From Stemphylium vesicarium (taxonomy: Eukaryota; Ascomycota; Dothideomycetes; Pleosporales; Pleosporaceae), in contig QXCR01000221.1 in assembly GCA_004380135.1 (NCBI GenBank), forward strand, positions 1 to 37,376: a DNA stretch of 37,376 nucleotides. The letters are read 5' to 3'. The translations under genes and the position numbers were made by a program. Positions 29,576 to 37,376 of this stretch are shown piece by piece (the first letter of the stretch is position 1; every line of letters starts with the position of its first letter). The notes under the pieces were generated by a model. That model had not been told where the DNA came from. It worked only from the letters and a program-made list of their open reading frames with translations, and made no database searches.

Positions 29576-29673
29576 TATCTACTGTAGAGAATACTTCGGA
29601 GAAAGCTCAAGAAGGTTGTCGGTTTGCAGAGAAAAGACTGTTCTGGCTTATACACCTGCGAGAAGGGGCTTAA

Positions 29674-30963
29674 ATGAGTGTGCGATCTAGGCGTGGGAGA
29701 GAGATAGCAATCTCGACCCCTGAACCCGACCGCGACCGCGACCGCGACGCGACATCCTTGCCAACCGAGCTACTAGCACCACTCAAGAGATGCGCAAGAA
29801 ACACCATTGAGCAAAACGAACACTACCGCAGGCGACCACCACAGCCAGACCTATCAGCCGACGACTCCGACACTATCCAGATCGAAAGCAGCCAACCCAC
29901 CCGTCAAGCCAGGAAGAGCACCGCCACCAACAAAGATCTGCTTACCGCGTTAACCAAGATCATCCAGCAACAGAATGAAACGATCCAGAACCTCGAACGC
30001 GAAACAAGAGAGATTAGAAAGAACCAGCAAGCTATTGTTGACCACAATGCGAAACTTATTGACGAGATCGCTGAGTTGAAGACACGCGTCGATGACCTTG
30101 TGGCAACAGCATCCTCTAGTGCGCGAACCTGGGCTTCGGTTGCGGCCGCAAGCGCACCGGCGGAACCAAACGCCACTTCCGGAACGCTAGCAAGCCAGCA
30201 GCACCCTAACAGAACTATCCTCGCCCCTATTGACGTGCCGAACGTTACGGTAGACATCTCCAGGGCAGATGGCGGAAATGGCGGAATGTCAGCAGGGACG
30301 GTCAGAGCAGCAGTGGAAAAAGAGATGCGCACGAGGGAGAACCTAGAGAACTGGCGATGCCGGGCGGTTACCGTCGACCACGCGACCCAGAGCCGGATCA
30401 GGATCGCGTGCAGAGACGAAGACGAGCACCAGCTAGTCAAGAGGGCAGCAGAGAAGATCGGTGCAGGTTCGCGCGTGTTACGCGACGAGCTCTACCCGGT
30501 CAAGATCGACAACGTCAAGAGAACAGCAGTGCTAGACGAGAAGGACGAGATCCAAGCGGGAGCAGCAGAAGCATTTGGAGAAGAGAATGGAACGACAGTT
30601 GCCAAAATTGCATGGCTTAGCAAGAAAGACATCCCTAAGGCGTACGGATCTATGGTAGTGTACGTGACTAGGAAAAGCGATGCAAGGAGGCTCGTCGCAG
30701 AGGGCTACTTCCACGCTGGTGGAGAGTCTGGCACGACAAGCGCGTTCGAACACCGGCCACGGCCCGGGCAATGCTACAACTGCCAGGAGCTCGGCCACAA
30801 AGCGTACCAGTGCAGAAAGACGCAGAGATGCGGGAGATGCGCCAAAGACGGCCACCACCACAAGAGCTGCAGCGAAGTAGTGATGAAGTGCGTGTTGTGT
30901 GGAGGACCGCACGAGTCGTTCAGCAGAAACTGTCAGATGCTCTACCCACGTCAGCATGAATAG
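29674..30963 (+). CDS. LINE ORF1, gag-like zinc-knuckle protein, 429 aa
   Basis: Nucleic-acid-binding coat protein of a non-LTR retrotransposon. After an Asp/Arg repeat (DRDRDRD) and a predicted coiled coil (IIQQQNETIQNLERETREIR), the C-terminus has three Cys-His knuckles: CYNCQELGHKAYQC, CGRCAKDGHHHKSC and CVLCGGPHESFSRNC. The first ATG after the leader is at 29674. The stop TAG at 30961-30963 overlaps the start of ORF2 in the string ATGAATAG, so the downstream ORF is probably reached by termination-reinitiation. It acts in the ribonucleoprotein with the LINE RNA. Confidence 0.92.
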   Translation: MSVRSRRGREIAISTPEPDRDRDRDATSLPTELLAPLKRCARNTIEQNEHYRRRPPQPDLSADDSDTIQIESSQPTRQARKSTATNKDLLTALTKIIQQQNETIQNLERETREIRKNQQAIVDHNAKLIDEIAELKTRVDDLVATASSSARTWASVAAASAPAEPNATSGTLASQQHPNRTILAPIDVPNVTVDISRADGGNGGMSAGTVRAAVEKEMRTRENLENWRCRAVTVDHATQSRIRIACRDEDEHQLVKRAAEKIGAGSRVLRDELYPVKIDNVKRTAVLDEKDEIQAGAAEAFGEENGTTVAKIAWLSKKDIPKAYGSMVVYVTRKSDARRLVAEGYFHAGGESGTTSAFEHRPRPGQCYNCQELGHKAYQCRKTQRCGRCAKDGHHHKSCSEVVMKCVLCGGPHESFSRNCQMLYPRQHE

Positions 30964-33900
30964 AACATTCCGCATGATCCAGCTCAATGTCAGGAAGCAA
31001 GGCGAAGTGCACGACAGTCTGATGAACGACGAAGAGATGCAAGATGCTACGGTGGTAGCCATCCAGGAACCGCACGCACGGAGGGTGCAAGGCCGGCTGC
31101 TGACAACGCCTATGCTGCACCACAAGTGGAACAAGATGGTGCCATCGACGTGGCGAGAAGGGAGGTGGCCGATACGGAGTATGCTGTGGGTGAGCAGAGA
31201 GGTAGAGGCGGAGCAGGTGCGGATCGAGTCGCCAGACCTGACAGCAGCGATCGTCCGGCTGCACGAGAGGCGGGTGCTAGTAGTATCGGTGTACATTCCA
31301 GGAGGAGACCCGCAGGCGCTGCGAGAGGCATGCAGAAAGCTAGACGAGGCGATTACGGAGGTGAGACGAAGGGCCGACACAGTGGTAGACGTGGTGCTGG
31401 CTGGTGACTTTAACCAACACGACCAGCTGTGGGGAGGAGACGAGGTGACGTTGGTCAGGCAAGGCGAGGCGGACCCGATCATCGACTTGATGACAGAACA
31501 CGCACTTAGCAGCCTGCTTCCGCGCGGCACTAAGACGTGGCAGTGCGGAGACTACGCGACAACAATCGACCTGGTGCTGGCGTCGAAAGAGCTGGCAGAC
31601 ATGATGCTGAGATGCGCCGTCCACGACACCGAACACGGCTCCGACCACCGGACGATCGAGACAATCTTTGACAGTTCGGTGCCGTCGCCGCAGCAGCAGG
31701 AGCGACTGCTACTCAAGAACGCGCCGTGGAAAGCAATTAGGGACAGGATTTCCAGGACGCTTAGTGCGGCCGAGCCAACGGGCACGACGCAGCAGAGAAC
31801 GGACAGACTAATGGCGGCGGTGCTGGAGGCGTTGCACGCACTGACTCCCAGGGCGAGACCGTCACCGTACGCGAAGAGGTGGTGGACGCAGGACTTGACA
31901 CAGCTACGCCGCGTCTACACGCATTGGAGGAACCGAGCGAGAGCGGCAAGACGCGTGGGAGCTGCTAGGCCGGACCTAGAAGAGACTGCAAAGGGAGCGG
32001 CGAAGCAGTACCACGATGCCATTCGACAGCAGAAGAGAAAGCACTGGGATGACTTCTTGGCGGACAACGACAACATCTGGACCGCGGCTAAGTACCTAAA
32101 GACTGGCAACGAGGCGTTTGGGACAGTCCCAGCACTCCGCAGAACGGACGGAACGACCACGACTAACCACGGGGAGCAAGCCGAGGAGCTGCTCAGCACC
32201 TTCTTCCCTCCGCTTCCCTGCCATATCGACGACGAAGGGCACAGGCCGCAGCGAGAGCCTGTAGAAATGCCGACCATCACGCTCGAAGAGGTGGAACGGC
32301 AGCTGCACGCCGCAAAGTCGTGGAAAGCACCTGGAGACGACGGATTGCCAGTCATAGTGTGGAAGCAGATCTGGCCTGTGGTCAAAGACCATGTTCTTGC
32401 GTTATTCCGACAGTCACTAGAGGAGGGATCGCTGCCCAGCCAATGGAGACACGCCAAGATCATACCGCTTAAGAAGCCAGGCAAGGAAGACTACACTATT
32501 GCCAAAGCCTGGAGGCCGATCTCTCTGCTGGCCACGCTGGGCAAAGTGTTGGAGTCGGTGGTGGCAGAGAGGATCTCGCACATGGTAGAGACGCATGGGC
32601 TGCTGCCCACCAACCACTTTGGAGCGCGCAAGCAGCGATCAGCGGAGCAAGCGCTGGTGCTTCTCCAAGAACAGATCTACACCGCATGGCGGGGCCGGCG
32701 AACGGTCAGCCTAATCAGCTTCGACGTCAAAGGAGCGTACAACGGAGTGTGCAAGGAAAGACTGCTGCAGAGGATGAAAGCGCGAGGCATACCAGAGAGG
32801 CTGTTGCGGTGGGTAGAAGCGTTCTGCTCACAGCGTACGGCATCGGTCCAGGTCAACGGACAGGCGTCTGAGGTTCGAGAGCTGCCGCAAGCAGGTCTGC
32901 CGCAAGGATCGCCGCTGTCTCCTATTCTGTTTCTCTTCTTTAATGCTGACCTGGTGCAAAGACGCATCGACACGTATGGTGGTGCGATCGCGTTCGTGGA
33001 TGACTTCACCGCGTGGGTCACGGGACCGACAGCGCAAAGCAACAGGGAGGGTATCGAAGCCATTATTAAAGACGCACTCGACTGGGAGCGTAGAAGCGGG
33101 GCGACGTTCGAAGCGGAGAAGACGGCTGTTATCCACTTTACTCGCAAAGCGTACAAGAGCGCCGCGGACCCCTTCGTGATCAAGGGGCAGAGCGTAGCAC
33201 CCAAGGACCACGTCAAGATACTCGGCGTGCTCATGGACGCCAGCCTCAAGTACCACAAGCACATCGCGAGCGCGGCTGCAAAGGGGCTGGAAGCAGCATT
33301 AGAGCTTAGGAGGCTGAAAGGAATCTCGCCCACAGTGGCACGGCAGCTGTTCACGGCGACGGTGGCGCCGACGGTGGACTACGCGTCCAACGTGTGGATG
33401 CACGCCTGTAAGGACAAACTAGCAAGGCCCATTAGCAGGGTGCAGAGGATAGGAGCACGAGCGATCGTAGGGACGTTCGTCACGGTAGCGACGTGGGTGG
33501 CAGAGGCAGAGGCGCACATCCCGAGCGCACAAGAGCGATTCTGGAAGCGAGCAGTCAAGCTGTGGACCGACATACACGCGTTGCCCGAGACCAACCCGCT
33601 GCGAAGGAACACATCTCGCATGCGCAAGTTCAGGAGGCAGTACCGCTCGCCGCTCTACCAGGTTGCCGAGGCGCTCAAGGACATAGAGATGGAGCAGATG
33701 GAGACGATCCGGCCATGCGTCCTGGCGCCATGGGAGAAGAGAGTGCAGGCAGTCACTGAGAATGCGGTGCAGAGGCTCGAGGCGAACTGGGCGGTACGCA
33801 TCGCAGTGAGCAGTTCGTCGCGGAACGGAGTAGTTGGAATGGGAGGTGCGATCAGCATACAGAACAACGAAACACGGTCGTTCTCGACGACACTGGGCAA

Positions 33901-34687
33901 GAGAGAGGAGCAGAACCCGTACTCGGCAGAGCTGGCGGCGATGGCTGAGGCGCTGAGTAGGCTGCCAAAGCTTCGGTTTCGCAACATTGCACTCACAACA
34001 AGAAACAAAGCCGCTGTGCTTACGCTGAGAAGACCTTGGCAGCAGTCGGGTCAAAGCTACATCAGCAAGCTCTACGAGACCGTGCGGACGCTGAGAAGAG
34101 ACGGCAATACGGTGACAGCCCTGTGGCTGCCGGCAAGCGAAGAGTGCGAGCTGGCACGTCTCGCCAAGCAGGAGGCAAAGTTGTCAACGAGACCGAACGC
34201 CACGCCACAGACACAGCTTCCTAGGATGCGATCGACCACGCACAACATTGCACGCAAGCAAGTCAACGCTAAGAAGGTGCCAGAGAAAGTAGGGAACTAC
34301 TCCAAGCGAATCGACACGGCACTGCCAGGAAAGCACACACGACAACTCTACGACCAGCTATCAAGTAAAGAGAGCAGCGTGCTCGCGCAGCTCAGGACAG
34401 GCATGGCACAGCTGAACACGTACCTGCACCGCATCAAAGCGTGCGAGACAGACCAGTGCGAGTGCGGACAGGCAGCAGAGACAGTGGAGCACTTTCTGTT
34501 CCGATGCAGACGGTGGACAGCACAGCGAGCAGAGATGCTGCAGTGCACGCAGACAGGCAGAGGAAACGTGTCGCTCTACCTGGGCGGCAAAGCAGCGACA
34601 GACGACGCGAAATGGGCGCCGAACATGGACGCAGTGCGAGCGACGATTCGATTCGCGATCGCGACAGGAAGACTTGACGCGAATTAA
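30956..34687 (+). CDS. LINE ORF2, endonuclease/reverse transcriptase, 1243 aa
   Basis: It performs target-primed reverse transcription. The N-terminal apurinic-type endonuclease has IQLNVRK, VAIQEPHA, LAGDFNQHDQLWG and GSDHRTI. The reverse transcriptase has WRPISLLATLGKVLE, SFDVKGAYN near residue 588, QAGLPQGSPLSPILF and the catalytic AFVDD near 677. The C-terminal region folds like RNase H (GVVGMGGAI, NPYSAELAAMAEAL), but the usual Asp residues are missing: VSSSSRNG replaces the TDGS-type start, TTRNKA the TDSQ-type segment, and LARLAKQ the ADxLAK end. A terminal Cys-His cluster, CECG..ETVEHFLFRC, is typical of the clade. I chose the ATG at 30956 because it overlaps the ORF1 stop; the frame is open 57 nt further upstream but inside ORF1. 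No stops interrupt it. Confidence 0.92.
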   Translation: MNRTFRMIQLNVRKQGEVHDSLMNDEEMQDATVVAIQEPHARRVQGRLLTTPMLHHKWNKMVPSTWREGRWPIRSMLWVSREVEAEQVRIESPDLTAAIVRLHERRVLVVSVYIPGGDPQALREACRKLDEAITEVRRRADTVVDVVLAGDFNQHDQLWGGDEVTLVRQGEADPIIDLMTEHALSSLLPRGTKTWQCGDYATTIDLVLASKELADMMLRCAVHDTEHGSDHRTIETIFDSSVPSPQQQERLLLKNAPWKAIRDRISRTLSAAEPTGTTQQRTDRLMAAVLEALHALTPRARPSPYAKRWWTQDLTQLRRVYTHWRNRARAARRVGAARPDLEETAKGAAKQYHDAIRQQKRKHWDDFLADNDNIWTAAKYLKTGNEAFGTVPALRRTDGTTTTNHGEQAEELLSTFFPPLPCHIDDEGHRPQREPVEMPTITLEEVERQLHAAKSWKAPGDDGLPVIVWKQIWPVVKDHVLALFRQSLEEGSLPSQWRHAKIIPLKKPGKEDYTIAKAWRPISLLATLGKVLESVVAERISHMVETHGLLPTNHFGARKQRSAEQALVLLQEQIYTAWRGRRTVSLISFDVKGAYNGVCKERLLQRMKARGIPERLLRWVEAFCSQRTASVQVNGQASEVRELPQAGLPQGSPLSPILFLFFNADLVQRRIDTYGGAIAFVDDFTAWVTGPTAQSNREGIEAIIKDALDWERRSGATFEAEKTAVIHFTRKAYKSAADPFVIKGQSVAPKDHVKILGVLMDASLKYHKHIASAAAKGLEAALELRRLKGISPTVARQLFTATVAPTVDYASNVWMHACKDKLARPISRVQRIGARAIVGTFVTVATWVAEAEAHIPSAQERFWKRAVKLWTDIHALPETNPLRRNTSRMRKFRRQYRSPLYQVAEALKDIEMEQMETIRPCVLAPWEKRVQAVTENAVQRLEANWAVRIAVSSSSRNGVVGMGGAISIQNNETRSFSTTLGKREEQNPYSAELAAMAEALSRLPKLRFRNIALTTRNKAAVLTLRRPWQQSGQSYISKLYETVRTLRRDGNTVTALWLPASEECELARLAKQEAKLSTRPNATPQTQLPRMRSTTHNIARKQVNAKKVPEKVGNYSKRIDTALPGKHTRQLYDQLSSKESSVLAQLRTGMAQLNTYLHRIKACETDQCECGQAAETVEHFLFRCRRWTAQRAEMLQCTQTGRGNVSLYLGGKAATDDAKWAPNMDAVRATIRFAIATGRLDAN

Positions 34688-35067
34688 CATCTCACGACTA
34701 GATAAATCTCATCTACTAACACAAACCCATTAACAGTCTTGTGCAGCATAGAGCAGACAGCGCTTCAGCCGCCGAAAATAGGACGCTGAACACTTAGAGA
34801 ATCTCTTAGAGAAACCGACTCTAAGCTAGTCTGCCACCCGCAATACTAACCCACAAGCGTATAATAAGAGACAGTAGACCGAGAATAAGCAACCTAGATA
34901 GTAAGCAAGGGCTTTGACTTAGATAATAAGCGGTAGGAAGGAGCGAGTTAAAGAAGACATAGGGGCTAGTGAGGCAGCGATGTAGCATAAGCAGTGTAGT
35001 AGCAGACCAGCTTTAGTAGCCCTTTCGGCTCGGCCGCCGGGCGTAAATAAATTGTGTGTGTGTGTGT
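34688..35067 (+). other. LINE 3' UTR and TG-repeat tail
   Basis: Non-coding sequence after ORF2 ending in aaataaattgtgtg and a run of about nine TG units. The simple repeat takes the place of a poly(A) tail and directly abuts the target duplication, so its last bases cannot be separated from it. Confidence 0.7.
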
Positions 35068-35082
35068 GTGTACAGTAATTAG
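35068..35082. repeat. LINE target-site duplication, right copy
   Basis: gtgtacagtaattag, identical to 29561-29575. It is also the left end of B5. Confidence 0.85.
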
Positions 35083-35269
35083 CGATTGCGGCTTCACCCC
35101 TACAGGCAGCATTTCAACAGTCTGGTCATCATCAGATGGAGAAAGGACCAATCCCACCAACTGTTCTGCGGCAGACATCATAGCGCTAAGCCATGTACGG
35201 GAGGTGGGGTTGTTGAGAATCTTTGTGTATTTGCCTGTAGGGGTGAAGCCGCAATCGCTAACTACTGTA
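35071..35269. mobile_element. MITE family B, copy B5 (199 bp), LINE target
   Basis: Ends are tacagtaattagcgattgcg and cgcaatcgctaactactgta. Its first 12 bases are duplicated on the far side of the LINE, so the LINE entered 12 bp inside this element. Confidence 0.88.
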
Positions 35270-35529
35270 CAGCAATGCTGGCGGTTCCTCGTGAGGCGGC
35301 GTAGTACTAAGGTGCTGACGTTCAGCCCCTGTCCTGAAGCCGGCAACGGGCTTAGCCCCACCTCCCTAATCTTGATTGGCGCCGGCCATCAGCATGCCTT
35401 CTCCAGTGACGTGCATTCGGAAAAGAATCTTCCAGGTCTGCTTACGCTTACACGCAGCCCACCCTGTTGCGCCCGTTGGAAGTCTCACTGCACTAACCTT
35501 CGCAAGGTTCAACGTCAGCGACCACATCC
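35270..35529. other. Unassigned stretch between B copies
   Basis: No gene, repeat arm or regulatory motif recognised. Confidence 0.35.
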
Positions 35530-35610
35530 GCATGTACACGGAAGGTAAGAGTGATCAAAACCATTGCGCAACTGCACGTGGAGGTGAAGGTGCAATCGCT
35601 AGCGGCTGTA
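35530..35610. mobile_element. Truncated MITE family B, copy B7
   Basis: Only the right end is present: tgtacacggaaggtaagag through ggaggtgaaggtgcaatcgc to ggctgta. It follows the variant arm of B3. It shares its terminal TA with B6. Confidence 0.7.
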
Positions 35611-35803
35611 CAGTAATTAGCGATTGCGGCTTCACGCTCCAAGCAGCATTCCGAAAGTTCAGTCATGAATAGGTTGAGGATTGACCAATCACATCGATTG
35701 TTCTGCAGCGGTCATTTTACGTTAAGCCGTGTACGGAAGGTGGGTCTGTGAAGAACCGTTGCGCAGCTGCGTGTAGGGGAAGCCGCAATCGCTAACCACT
35801 GTA
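35609..35803. mobile_element. MITE family B, copy B6 (195 bp)
   Basis: Left end tacagtaattagcgattgcg, right end gccgcaatcgctaaccactgta. It ends 99 bp upstream of the second F-box gene ATG. Confidence 0.85.
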
Positions 35804-35902
35804 GACGTTTCTATCGTTACAGTACTATCAAAAAACATCTTCAATACGTTTTACAGATCACGCGCTCCGGAACGACCATTTCTTCACTCTCATCAAAGCA
35901 CC

Positions 35903-36598
35903 ATGAGCCCTCTATCCCCTCTAGCAACATCAATCTTCCAAAATCTACCCACCGAAATCGTCCTAGCGATCTGCTCGCACGTCTCCCTTTCCGATCTATT
36001 CTTCCACGTCCGCCCAACATGCCGCCTCCTCTCCCTCTGTGCGCATGAAGTCCTTCTCCGAAAATTCTTCAATCACAGCCAAGCCCACGTCTCCTGGAAC
36101 AGCTTTTGCAGCCCTTTCAGCGGCCTATCTCTTGAGGTCGTATTGAATGACATTACAGCCCTATTCTCCACTCCAGCGAATCTACATACAAAATCTATGA
36201 GCGACAGGACCAAATTCATCAAGCTAGCGTTTGGGGAAATATATGGGCAACCGAAGGTTCGTTTCAGTATCGGGGATGAAGGGGGTGAGATTACGGTTAA
36301 GGCTCGAGAACTGCAAGAGTGTCTCCGTTTTGCGCCGAAAGATTTGCAGGCGCGGCAATACGCGTTTCTGATTTTTTTTTTCACGAGGCTGCGGAAAGAG
36401 AGGAGTTGTCGCTTTACGACGGGACTGTGGGGGGCGGCACGTATGCTAAGCCTCACTGCATTTGGGACTATCCTTATTGCCGTCATTGCTGTTCTTCTCG
36501 TTTGGTGGTTTGCCATAGAGATTTATAACATGGTTATGGACTTCTGTAGGCTCGGGCGGTGGTTGTGTAGAAAGGTAAGTGATGTAATTTGCTCATGA
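35903..36598 (+). CDS. F-box protein with C-terminal membrane segment, 231 aa
   Basis: Residues 8-55 read as an F-box (IFQNLPTEIVLAICSHVSLS, DLFFHVRPTCRLLSLCAHEV). The middle is unassigned. A ~20-residue hydrophobic helix (SLTAFGTILIAVIAVLLVWW) lies near the C-terminus, which is unusual for an F-box protein. A run of ten T at 36372-36381 sits upstream of the helix; after it, another frame also reads protein-like (HEAAEREELSLYDGTVGGG), so a real or sequencing indel could change the C-terminus. A perfect donor gtaagt at 36573, after CRLGRWLCRK, suggests that the last ~8 residues may instead be spliced to a downstream exon that I cannot fix. The start at 35903 has a good F-box immediately after it. 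Confidence 0.65.
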   Translation: MSPLSPLATSIFQNLPTEIVLAICSHVSLSDLFFHVRPTCRLLSLCAHEVLLRKFFNHSQAHVSWNSFCSPFSGLSLEVVLNDITALFSTPANLHTKSMSDRTKFIKLAFGEIYGQPKVRFSIGDEGGEITVKARELQECLRFAPKDLQARQYAFLIFFFTRLRKERSCRFTTGLWGAARMLSLTAFGTILIAVIAVLLVWWFAIEIYNMVMDFCRLGRWLCRKVSDVICS

Positions 36599-36871
36599 GA
36601 TGCGAAAAGATGACGATCCTCGATGATTGTTACGGCCGTTCATCGCTTCTTCAATTGAGACCCTGTTGTTGCTGGACGTTCTCCAGGATCACAAAATCTC
36701 TGCGTAACGCCCATCCCTGTGAATTGAGAAACTCGCTAACATGGTTGGCAAGCGAGCGGCCCACGCAAGCGAGCGGCCCACCCCACCAACTTTCTGCGCC
36801 CATTTAAGCGCACACTATAGCCACGTTAAGAGATAATATATAGAAATTTATAAAGTAGATTAAGCAGTATC
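36599..36871. other. Intergenic with a short tandem duplication
   Basis: aagcgagcggcccac is repeated in tandem near 36748-36782. No gene recognised; a downstream exon of the F-box gene is possible. Confidence 0.35.
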
Positions 36872-37376
36872 TTAAGTATCTTTCTTGCATGTACGTGAGT
36901 TGTGGCCAGTCTCCCTGCACCTCGTGCAGCGCGCCAGAGCCTGGCGGCTAAGGCCTGATCGCGCTCCTCCTTGACGCTCTTCATGGGAAATCTGCTGCTC
37001 AACCTCGCGTTGAGCGAGTATATCCTCCCCCTCTCCCTTTGTTAAGGTCCCTTGCTTCTGTATACGCTTTTTCTTACGTTGTTTACGCGCTGACGCTGCC
37101 TCGTTGGCTCGCTCAAGGCTGGTAATCCGATCGCGCATTAGCTCAGCCGAGAGCATCATAACCTCAGCCCCTTTCTTAAGCTGATTAATCGCTTCAATAA
37201 TAGAGGCAGGCGATGAGCTCTTGTGCCGCCGAACGCGATCACGTATTAACGTTGATTGAGCCTCAAGCTCACGTACGTTGCTCGGCGTACGAGCCTCCCA
37301 GGGAGCCTCTGGTAGAGCAGTTGGAGTAGGCGTACGGAGCTGTACGTCTAGCTTTGATAGCACAGTATCTGGCTGG
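36872..37376 (-). CDS. pogo-type transposase C-terminal part, partial
   Basis: The open minus-strand frame continues past the right edge of the window, so only the C-terminal ~165 residues are seen. LSKLDVQLRTPTPTALP, a coiled-coil-like segment (EAINQLKKGAEVMMLSAELM, RDRITSLERANEAASARK) and a terminal CCHC knuckle CTRCRETGHNSRTC are the usual C-terminus of large fungal pogo/Tan1-type transposases. The stop is at 36872. No internal stop is visible. Whether the upstream DDE domain is intact cannot be known from here. It differs from the deleted pogo at 16534-17485, which lacks this tail. Confidence 0.75.
   Translation of the reverse strand, partial: QPDTVLSKLDVQLRTPTPTALPEAPWEARTPSNVRELEAQSTLIRDRVRRHKSSSPASIIEAINQLKKGAEVMMLSAELMRDRITSLERANEAASARKQRKKKRIQKQGTLTKGEGEDILAQREVEQQISHEERQGGARSGLSRQALARCTRCRETGHNSRTCKKDT

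Larger units (their letters stand above)
29576..35067 (+). mobile_element. Full-length Tad/I-like LINE, ~5.5 kb
   Basis: The element has a 98-bp 5' leader, ORF1 with zinc knuckles, ORF2 with endonuclease, reverse transcriptase and RNase H-like parts, a ~370-bp 3' UTR and a (TG)n tail at 35053-35070 instead of poly(A). It is bounded by a 15-bp duplication (12 bp if the gtg of the tail is excluded). Both ORFs are open, with no RIP-type stops, in contrast to the other large elements in this window. This suggests a recent insertion. Confidence 0.9.

Noticed and set aside
29564..29587. tacagtaattagtatctactgta as a tiny deleted B element
   Set aside because: The first 12-15 bases are better explained as the LINE target duplication, because the same string lies exactly at the LINE 3' end and continues into B5.
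30532..31530. Minus-strand 332-aa open frame and other long antisense frames to 34.7 kb
   Set aside because: Shadows of the LINE ORF1/ORF2, caused by GC-rich coding sequence.
35053..35070. TG microsatellite as an independent simple repeat
   Set aside because: It abuts the target duplication exactly and is best read as the LINE 3' tail.

Overview
The window reads as a filamentous ascomycete genome, most likely a Pleosporales (Pyrenophora-like) dothideomycete. Genes have introns of about 35 to 65 nt (one of 147 nt) with GT..AG ends and CTRAC-like branch sites. Protein families include a cytochrome P450, a class I terpene synthase, an AA9 polysaccharide monooxygenase and GRF-like zinc ribbons. 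Several relics carry CpA-to-TpA nonsense changes of the kind left by repeat-induced point mutation (RIP). The genus is an inference.

Layout. 1-1790 is a very AT-rich, RIP-damaged Tc1/mariner copy. 2.1-2.85 kb holds an RNase III-like gene whose 3' end runs into a fold-back element. 3.4-4.7 kb holds a hAT relic and a short hAT-type element. 5.26-6.22 kb is a coiled-coil gene broken by two stops. 8.2-8.5 kb is a small GRF-like zinc-ribbon gene. 9.3-11.05 kb contains two hAT transposase 3' halves joined head to head. 11.66-16.26 kb is the metabolic core: an intact eight-exon P450 (minus) and an intact two-exon terpene synthase (plus), divergently arranged with about 1.7 kb of nested small transposons between them. 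16.5-17.5 kb is an internally deleted pogo/Fot1 element, and 17.8-19.3 kb an F-box gene. 19.75-21.35 kb is a run of small transposons. 22.4-23.4 kb is an AA9 gene with an unusual copper-site region. 23.9-26.2 kb holds a dead SDR and nested hAT copies. 26.4-28.6 kb is an intact GMC oxidoreductase. 28.75-35.8 kb is a chain of small TA-flanked elements, one of which was split by a 5.5 kb LINE with two open ORFs. A second F-box gene and the C-terminal part of a pogo transposase (cut by the window edge) close the window.

How it fits together. The terpene synthase and P450 form a plausible two-gene sesquiterpenoid module; the GMC oxidoreductase and SDR relic lie 8 to 11 kb away and may or may not belong. 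The strongest structural story is the small TA-target elements, five families here called A to E. They insert into each other, repeatedly share a single TA at end-to-end junctions, and lie just upstream of five genes (P450, terpene synthase, AA9, GMC oxidoreductase, second F-box). Family B can be traced to the pogo element in this same window, and the LINE sits in a B copy with a visible target-site duplication. I see no CRISPR array, rRNA or tRNA.
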